Below are positions 60,001 through 64,000 of a stretch of 64,000 nucleotides of DNA, one piece after another (within the stretch, counting starts at the first letter, position 1; each line of letters begins with the position of its first letter). Both the position numbers and the translations under genes were made by a program. The notes under the pieces were generated by a model that ran no database searches, had not been told where the DNA came from, and saw nothing but the letters and a program-made list of their open reading frames with translations. Source of the DNA: Zingiber officinale (lineage: Eukaryota; Streptophyta; Magnoliopsida; Zingiberales; Zingiberaceae); contig NC_055996.1 in NCBI RefSeq assembly GCF_018446385.1, positions 128,636,532-128,700,531 on the forward strand, given 5' to 3'.

Positions 60001-61546
60001 CTTGTTTTATTCTGACTTGCACATCAATTACTTTATATCTTCCCAAATTCTTTTCTTTATCATTTTATTCGATTAAATATGCCCTTTACCAATTAAACTG
60101 ATTTCTCATTATCTCTTCAATTTCAACAACAGCATGGGGGCTTTCCTCCTAAGCTCTGGCACAAAGGGTAACTCTTAGTCTCTTAGTTTGTTATATAACC
60201 CAGTAAAACTTTGTAATTTCCTTTTAGTTTTATATTCAGATTAATTTGATTGCAGGGAAAAGATACAGTTTACCAAACTCTAGGATTATGATCCATCAAC
60301 CCATTGGAGGTGCTCAAGGTGTGCAAACTGAAATAGAAATTCAGGTAAAGATATCTTCCTATATTTGTGAATTTAGTAGAGACTATAGATTCTTATCCCA
60401 GTAATGCAAGTTTTATTTTCCCTGCATCGTTTAATTTTGGGAGGAGATGCACTATTAAAATGGGAGAGCATTGCTTCAGTGTAAATAGCTATTCAAATAC
60501 TCATTGGTGATTATTTTCAAATAGCTCCCTGAATTTTGGCCGGGATGGAAAGGCCAACAATGTGCAATGAAGCAATGGTCGTTTTTTAAAATAATGGGAG
60601 AAGAAGGTACATAAAAATAGAAGAGACATAGCATAATAGATAAGCATTATAAAGTTAAATAAGTGAAGAGGAGGCAAAGATTTATGTGATGATGCTGAAT
60701 AAGAAATGAGTGATATAATTATAGTTTTGAAATTGTAGAAAGAAGATATTAAATGTTTTTAAGTGCTTAGTCTCCTCAAATAGAATTTAATGTTCAATTG
60801 AGAAGGAAAAAGATTCAATATAATCTTAGATTAACTTATTCATAATTGATCTTTGGCCAAAAATTTGTATCTATAGAAATGTTAGTAGACAGAATATAAA
60901 TGTGTATGTAGAGCCGAAGAGGTTTGGAATTCAGTTGAGAAATTAATTGGATAGCATGAATGTGGATTGCATTATATTTTAGGATCTTATGATTATTATA
61001 TCATTTTTTTCAAAAATAAAAATAAAAAGGAGCATTTCTTTTACAATTAGTATATAGAACTATAGAAGCAATACAAGGAGAGATTTTAACTAAATATACT
61101 GTATGATGGTGTGAGTTAGCGATTGTAAGATGATGAAGGTTACAAGTTTGCGGCTTTTGAAGTATGATAATGTAAGACTTTTTAAAGCTGAATGGTGTAA
61201 GAGTGTTGACATTGATAGCATTAATATCATGTGGGATTCTGTGTTAAATGAATTAAAATTTAGAAATATATCTAGATTAATACTAGTCAAGAGAGTGTTT
61301 ATGCTGGACTGCAGTAGTTGCTATCTTATGTTGGTTGTGTTTATTTTGCAGGCAAATGAAATATTTCACCACAAGGCTAACTTAGCCAGCTACCTTGCAT
61401 ATCATACCGGCCAAAGCTTGGATAAGATAAACCAAGATACTGATCGGGACTTCTTCATGAGCGCAGAGGAAGCTAAGGATTATGGCATGATTGATGGTGT
61501 GATAACCAATCCTCTCAAAGCCCTGCAACCACTACCAGCCTCTTAA
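57028..61546 (+). CDS. CLPP5: Plastid ATP-dependent Clp protease proteolytic subunit 5 type
   Basis: Nine exons with consensus splice sites and continuous frame: 57028-57149, 57231-57335, 57426-57543, 57663-57755, 58042-58087, 58190-58262, 60133-60167, 60256-60344, 61352-61546; 291 residues. The N-terminus ([20 protein letters not shown]) is Ser/Thr/Ala-rich like a chloroplast transit peptide. The mature part has GIWSIRDDL and [20 protein letters not shown], the conserved stretch typical of ClpP5. The serine-protease triad is S186 (GLAASMG), H211 (MIHQP) and D260 (DTDRD), with the 25- and 49-residue spacing seen in bacterial ClpP. The protein joins the stromal ClpPR tetradecamer and degrades proteins fed by ClpC/D chaperones. 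Exon 6 ends inside the catalytic Ser codon, before an intron of 1.87 kb. Assignment to ClpP5 rather than ClpP3/4 rests on the N-terminal stretch. No lesion was seen. Confidence 0.94.
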
Positions 61547-62610
61547 TGGGTGAAAGACACCTATTTCCATTCCAGATGGAGAAAGGATGGTGCCAAGAAA
61601 AGTTTGCGAGGTCGAGCAGTTCACTCGTTTTCAAAATTCTAGTCACAATACTCAGCATGATTTTAGATACTGAAATGAAAATGTAGATCAGGATTAGTGA
61701 CAAGCTGACATGAGTGATCCGAGTGGAAAAACCGCTTGTTAAACAACACTTGCAGTAGTTCACCTGTAGTTAGTGGCATAATCTGAAATTGGATGATTCC
61801 TAGTGTATAGGGAACGAATAATCTCCCAATAACAGTGATTAATCTTCTATCGATAATTTCTTTTATCTCCATAAGGCTATTAATCTACATACCCGCAATC
61901 CTTTCCATCCTATTGTATGTAACATGAGAAACAAGACTGTCCTACCATTCAATTAATTTATGCCTCCTGCTACACGTTTTAATTTTTTTTTTTGCAAAAG
62001 ACAGGTTGGTTATGCTTATCTTTCTGCTGCTTCTGTAAAAATAATTTTCTTTTTGTCACCAATTAATTGTTATTAATCCGTTCTTTCGCAATCTCTTAAC
62101 TTGGACCAGTTCATGTTCAAAGGATTTATTTTCCCCTGTGAAGAATGCATTCGTTTACCGTTGCTTGGGCGTTGACCGTTTTGTTCTTGCATGACAAAGA
62201 TTTGTAGTGAACACAACTGGTCAACGACGGAATCAATATATAAATGTCGTTTTTTTTATGTAACTGAAACTTTTCATTTTCTCCCTTAGATTTAAAACGA
62301 ATAGGAAAGCCATAAAACAGAAGCTAAAATTAATTGGCAATCAACAATTTCCATACAGTAGAAAGAATTCAATTTCTTTCCCTTAATTCTCACTCAAATT
62401 AGGTCGAATAAAAAAGATATAAAATCTGAAAACAATATCCAAACTGTTGGCATATTTCTGTAACACGAATAAGAATTCATGATAGAGAGCAAACACCTAC
62501 CTCCCACAATGAAAGGGATGTTTTAACATTCAACTTCTCAAGCCCTTAATTTCTACGGCTGGAAGTTAGCAAGCAAAATTCGGACAGAAAAGGATTAAAA
62601 TCCCTGAGAA
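61547..62610. other. 3' UTR of ClpP5 and intergenic DNA
   Basis: The first few hundred bases are probably the ClpP5 3' UTR. No further gene, repeat or RNA was recognised. Confidence 0.35.
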
Positions 62611-62817
62611 TCAAGGAACATGAACGGCTTTGAGAAGCCCCAGGGCATAGCTGAGATGGTAATCATAAACCTCGATAAAAACCGAAAATATATCCTCTTC
62701 CAAAGGATCATCATCCTGTTGGATTTCCGGGGTCAACATATCTTTTGTCGCATGAACGGCTTGGAGAAGGCCCGTACACGCAGAGGATCTCAGAGAAGAT
62801 CTAGCTGAAAAAAACAC
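62611..62817 (-). CDS. Small ORF of unknown function, 68 residues
   Basis: AUG-started ORF divergent from the endosulfine gene. It is acidic in the middle (QQDDDPLEEDIF), and a 7-8 residue motif occurs twice (GLLQAVHA and GLLKAVHV), matching a 44-codon direct repeat in the DNA. The AUG lies just before a TTTTTTTCAG stretch that could instead be a splice acceptor, so this may be one exon or a gene fragment. I do not recognise the family. The repeat staying in frame weakly favours coding origin. Confidence 0.3.
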   Translation of the reverse strand: MFFSARSSLRSSACTGLLQAVHATKDMLTPEIQQDDDPLEEDIFSVFIEVYDYHLSYALGLLKAVHVP

Positions 62818-62850
62818 TGAGCCGAGTTAGATTTGAAGAGGATCGATTGG

Positions 62851-62856
62851 CACGTG
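62851..62856. promoter_or_regulatory. G-box CACGTG upstream of the endosulfine gene
   Basis: CACGTG in the context GGCACGTGAGGC, about 310 bp before the start codon. G-boxes bind bHLH and bZIP factors; a role here is inferred from position. A pyrimidine-rich (CTTC)n leader follows at about 62985-63125. Confidence 0.35.
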
Positions 62857-63164
62857 AGGCTGCATGGTGGTGGGCAAATTTGGCATGATCGCTTCATCAC
62901 ACGCATTGCTGACCCTTGTGTGCCGCCCCTTCTCAATTTAGATTCCCATTCATCTAACCACACTCAACCTCCTGCCGTTCCTCTCTTTCCTTGCTTCCTT
63001 CCTTCCTCTTCTGCCACGCTATATTATGTTGATGATTCCCTCTTCTTCCCTCTGCTTCTTCCTCTTCTGTGTTCCCTCTGTTCTCTTGGCTCAAGGTGCT
63101 CACTCTTCCTTCCTCCTTCCTTCCGTGTTCGCTTGGCTTTGTTTTGCAGAGGAGGAGAGGGGAG

Positions 63165-63912
63165 ATGGCTGCCTGCAATCAAGGGACTATAGCTTCACAA
63201 AGTGAAGAGGTATAATGGTGTTTTCTTTTCCCTCTTGTAGTTCTCTGCCATGTGATGGCTTTGATTTCCCCCCTTTTGATCAATTTTCTTCCGTTTTTCT
63301 TTTCCCTTTCTTATGATCATATTTGGTGAAATATAGGATTGAAGCTTTGTGTTTCACCAGAGGTCCTTGAAAATTTTAAGTTCTTGATCCTGCTTCTTGT
63401 TATCGAATCCCTTACTTTAAAAAAAAAGGCTCTCTTCTTCCAAAATCTTCTTGTTGTGAGGTTTCATTTGATACATTAAACTGACAAGTTTATACTACAT
63501 ATCGTTTTATGTATTGTTTAGGTGCTCTTGGAGAAAAGATATGGAGGTATTGCATCCAAGAAACCATTAATCTCAAAGGCAAGTTTCTTAATTTTTGAAA
63601 TATTATACTTGTATTTTGAATTCCATTAGGCATTAGTGGATGCATAATTTTCAGTAGAAAAGCCTATATCTTTATCTTTAGCGAGTTCATCACCCTCGAC
63701 AAAATATTTTCATAGGCCAATATTTTTTTTGCCATCATCACTTCTAGATTTGGCCTTGTACTTGGACAAAATTCTCTCTATCAGGTTTAGCACAATCCAA
63801 TATTGCTTGAAGTATGTAAGATATTTATCTTACTGATTGCTTATATTTTGGGGGTTGGATGCAGGACCATGAAAGATCTTACTTCGATTCGGCTGACTGG
63901 GTCCTGGGCAAG
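63165..63912 (+). CDS. Endosulfine/ARPP19-family protein, partial
   Basis: Three exons in phase 0: 63165-63209 (MAACNQGTIASQSEE), 63522-63578 (VLLEKRYGGIASKKPLISK) and 63865-63912 (DHERSYFDSADWVLGK). The gene continues beyond the window. The block KKPLISKDHER..FDSADW is the core of the plant endosulfine family; in animals and yeast the matching FDSGDY serine is phosphorylated by Greatwall/Rim15 kinases to inhibit PP2A-B55, and the plant role is less defined. Intron 1 is GT-AG. Intron 2 begins AAAG|GCAAGT, a non-canonical but well-formed GC donor, and ends GATGCAG. The start is the first AUG after a pyrimidine-rich leader. The C-terminus is not visible. Confidence 0.87.
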
Positions 63913-64000
63913 GTGTGTTCTTCTAGATATCTTTAGGCTGAATATTATTTTTCCACAAGAAAAATTTGAAAGCATTTACTTGTGATCAGTCAATCAAATT

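Overview
This window is nuclear DNA of a flowering plant. The genes are intron-rich, one product is predicted to be plastid-targeted and another organellar, there is a TAS3 trans-acting siRNA locus, and large plant-type retrotransposons are nested in each other. A monocot is my best guess, but the sequence alone does not fix the species.

Genes lie at both edges around a large block of mobile DNA. On the left are a partial minus-strand gene with a UBA domain that resembles DRM-type DNA methyltransferases (four exons, 400-2784, running off the left edge) and an intronless DYW-class pentatricopeptide repeat gene (6072-8186, minus). On the right are a complete nine-exon plastid ClpP5-type protease gene (57028-61546, plus) and the first three exons of an endosulfine-family gene (63165-63912, running off the right edge).

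The most notable gene encodes no large protein. At about 10635-11430 on the minus strand lies a TAS3 locus. It has a cleavable 3' miR390 site, a 5' miR390 site mispaired at the slicing position, and two adjacent tasiARF units that fall exactly in the D6 and D7 21-nt registers counted from the predicted cleavage point. A short upstream ORF stops 9 nt before the 5' site. The derived tasiRNAs would silence ARF2/3/4-type auxin response factors.

From about 13.4 to 54.6 kb the DNA is almost entirely mobile elements whose order of insertion can be read. A decayed RTE-type LINE of about 3.25 kb (minus strand, 13374-37189) was split by three insertions: an 880-bp solo LTR (TSD GTGAG), a 16.9-kb Ty1/copia tandem array with three LTRs and two internal regions (TSD ATCAT), and a 2.7-kb solo LTR with TA..CA ends (TSD TTTTC). 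Next to it is a 17.1-kb Mutator-like element (37406-54550) with about 280-bp inverted ends, a 9-bp TSD and a broken FAR1-type transposase gene. That element was itself hit by a 616-bp hAT-type MITE and by an 11-kb Ty3/gypsy Tat-type element. The Tat element has gag-pol on the minus strand, a two-intron antisense ORF on the plus strand, a 123-bp tandem array and LTRs that are over 99% identical.

Smaller pieces are a second copy of the hAT MITE (8334-8935, perfect 8-bp TSD), a tRNA-like SINE (55611-55817, 20-bp TSD) with a truncated relative (56175-56260), and an RTE 3' tail in an intron of the DRM-like gene. All calls come from reading the sequence; splice sites were judged from consensus and frame continuity, without transcript data.
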